Positions 20,546 through 21,284 of a stretch of 21,284 nucleotides of DNA are shown piece after piece. The notes beneath the pieces were generated by a model. It was not told the origin of the DNA. It made no database searches and was given only the letters and a program-made list of their open reading frames with translations. The translations under genes and the position numbers were made by a program. This DNA is from Darksidea phi (taxonomy: Eukaryota; Ascomycota; Dothideomycetes; Pleosporales; Lentitheciaceae), in contig JASJFT010000347.1 in the NCBI GenBank assembly GCA_030770425.1, positions 9,012 through 30,295 on the forward strand, read 5' to 3'. Position 1 is the first letter of the stretch. Every line of letters begins with the position of its first letter.

Positions 20546-21153
20546 GGAATTAGGGTTATAATACTTTACTATAGACTTATTATATAAGATAGTATAAATA
20601 CTATATATAATAAAAGAAAGATATTATAATTTTTCTAGAAGATTATCTAATAATAGAATACTATATATATAATTATAAGAATTAGGTCGTAGTATATAAA
20701 AGATAGAAATAGCTAGAATAAAATAGTTATTATAATAATAAATACGAAAGGTATTTCCTAATAAAATATACTATACAATAATAGCTATAAGAATTAACTA
20801 AGATAAATATAAAAAAATATATATAGAATATTAACTATAGGATTATATATTAAGAAAATAATTATAAAGTAATATATTAGATATACTATAATAGATTATA
20901 TATCTTATACCTAACTTAAAGAAAACTTATAACTAAAAAGAAAGAAGATATCTTCTATTTAAAACTATAAAGATAAGAATATCTTATAGAAGAATACCGA
21001 AGGTACGACTATTAGCTATAGAACCGGAATAGTTCTAACGATCTAGAAATTAGAAGATAGCTAAGAATCTTAAATATATAAAAAGGTTATTATAATACCT
21101 AAAATAACGAAGAAAAAGTAAAAATTAGGAAGAAAGATATATTATTATTAATA
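20546..21153. other. Unrecognised RIP-mutated DNA
   Basis: There is no ATG on either strand and no domain I recognise. A plus-strand frame from about 20745 to 21147 can be followed with TAA/TAG interruptions and contains segments such as EEYRRYDY and NSSNDLEIRR that look protein-like, but the stop density is not clearly below chance. One CA survives (20776). It could be a former gene or transposon fragment. Confidence 0.3.
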
Positions 21154-21183
21154 TATTTTATAAGTAAGCGGTAAATATTATAA

Positions 21184-21235
21184 AGAAAGGGGAAGCTTAT
21201 ATAAGCGGGGGGGCGCTTATTAAGCTTAGCTTTCT
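21184..21235. repeat. Imperfect hairpin with a G-run loop
   Basis: The inner arms AAGCTTATATAAGCG (21193-21207) and CGCTTATTAAGCTT (21214-21227) pair with one indel around a run of G. Outer bases (GAAAG ... CTTTC) extend the stem. It lies just inside the terminus at 21154. Confidence 0.65.
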
Positions 21236-21237
21236 TC

Positions 21238-21274
21238 CTATTTATAGTAGAACCTAATAGAATACTATAAATAG
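21238..21274. repeat. Perfect 12-bp inverted repeat
   Basis: CTATTTATAGTA (21238-21249) and TACTATAAATAG (21263-21274) are exact reverse complements around a 13-base loop, directly after the previous hairpin. Confidence 0.7.
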
Positions 21275-21284
21275 TATTTAGGAG

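Larger units (their letters stand above)
21154..21284 (+). mobile_element. Left end of a second element with a pogo-like terminus (cut by window)
   Basis: The first 18 bases, TATTTTATAAGTAAGCGG, are identical to the start of the pogo-like terminal repeat at 5944, preceded by TA as there. The sequence then diverges completely and contains two hairpins, so this is not another copy of the same element. It may be a related pogo element or a non-autonomous (MITE-like) derivative. Its other end is outside the window. Confidence 0.6.

Noticed and set aside
1..21284. Mitochondrial, plastid or AT-rich bacterial/protist DNA
   Set aside because: AT richness alone would allow it, but selective absence of CA/TG with CG kept, plus fungal-type transposon families (chromovirus, pogo/Fot1, hAT), fits RIP-mutated nuclear DNA much better.

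Overview
This window looks like a heavily decayed, AT-rich transposon graveyard from a filamentous ascomycete (Pezizomycotina). The main sign is dinucleotide composition. CA and TG are almost absent: by eye I found 15 in 21,284 bases and none before position 12,218. CT, CC and CG remain common and TA is very abundant. This is the signature of repeat-induced point mutation (RIP, C to T in a CpA context on either strand) run close to saturation. ATG contains TG, so start codons have gone too (I count four on both strands together). CAA, CAG and TGG codons have become stops, so ordinary ORF finding returns almost nothing. The former proteins can still be read by scanning frames and treating TAA/TAG as former Gln/Trp, Tyr as former Cys/His, and ATA as former Met.

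Layout. Positions 1-630 hold a long poly-T tract and unrecognised RIP-mutated DNA. From 631 runs a forward Ty3/Gypsy chromovirus (copy 1: LTR, gag with CCHC knuckle, protease, RT, RNase H, integrase tail, chromodomain, 3' region). It is interrupted by a short poly-A retroposon (5022-5162), which sits where about 720 bp of integrase core is missing, and by a complete pogo/Fot1-like DNA transposon (5944-7786). A second copy of the same chromovirus lies inverted at 8374-16630 (copy 2). It has both LTRs, all pol domains and its own 1.2-kb insertion of unknown type. A 142-bp remnant of copy 1's 3' LTR follows at 16631-16772, so copy 2 is best read as nested in copy 1.

From 16773 on there is a 78-codon AT-rich ORF on the minus strand, a 13/16-bp minisatellite, and a long hAT transposase relic (17609-20221) that carries a second copy of the poly-A retroposon. 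A third retroposon copy is at 20393-20545, followed by 600 bp of unrecognised DNA. The window ends inside another element whose terminus matches the pogo-like inverted repeat.

No intact host gene, RNA gene or CRISPR array is visible. The parts do not form a pathway. They record successive insertions: chromovirus copy 1 first, then copy 2, the pogo element and the short retroposons, with RIP acting across all of them. The most novel-looking item is the three-copy, SINE-like poly-A retroposon with a body of about 130 bp.
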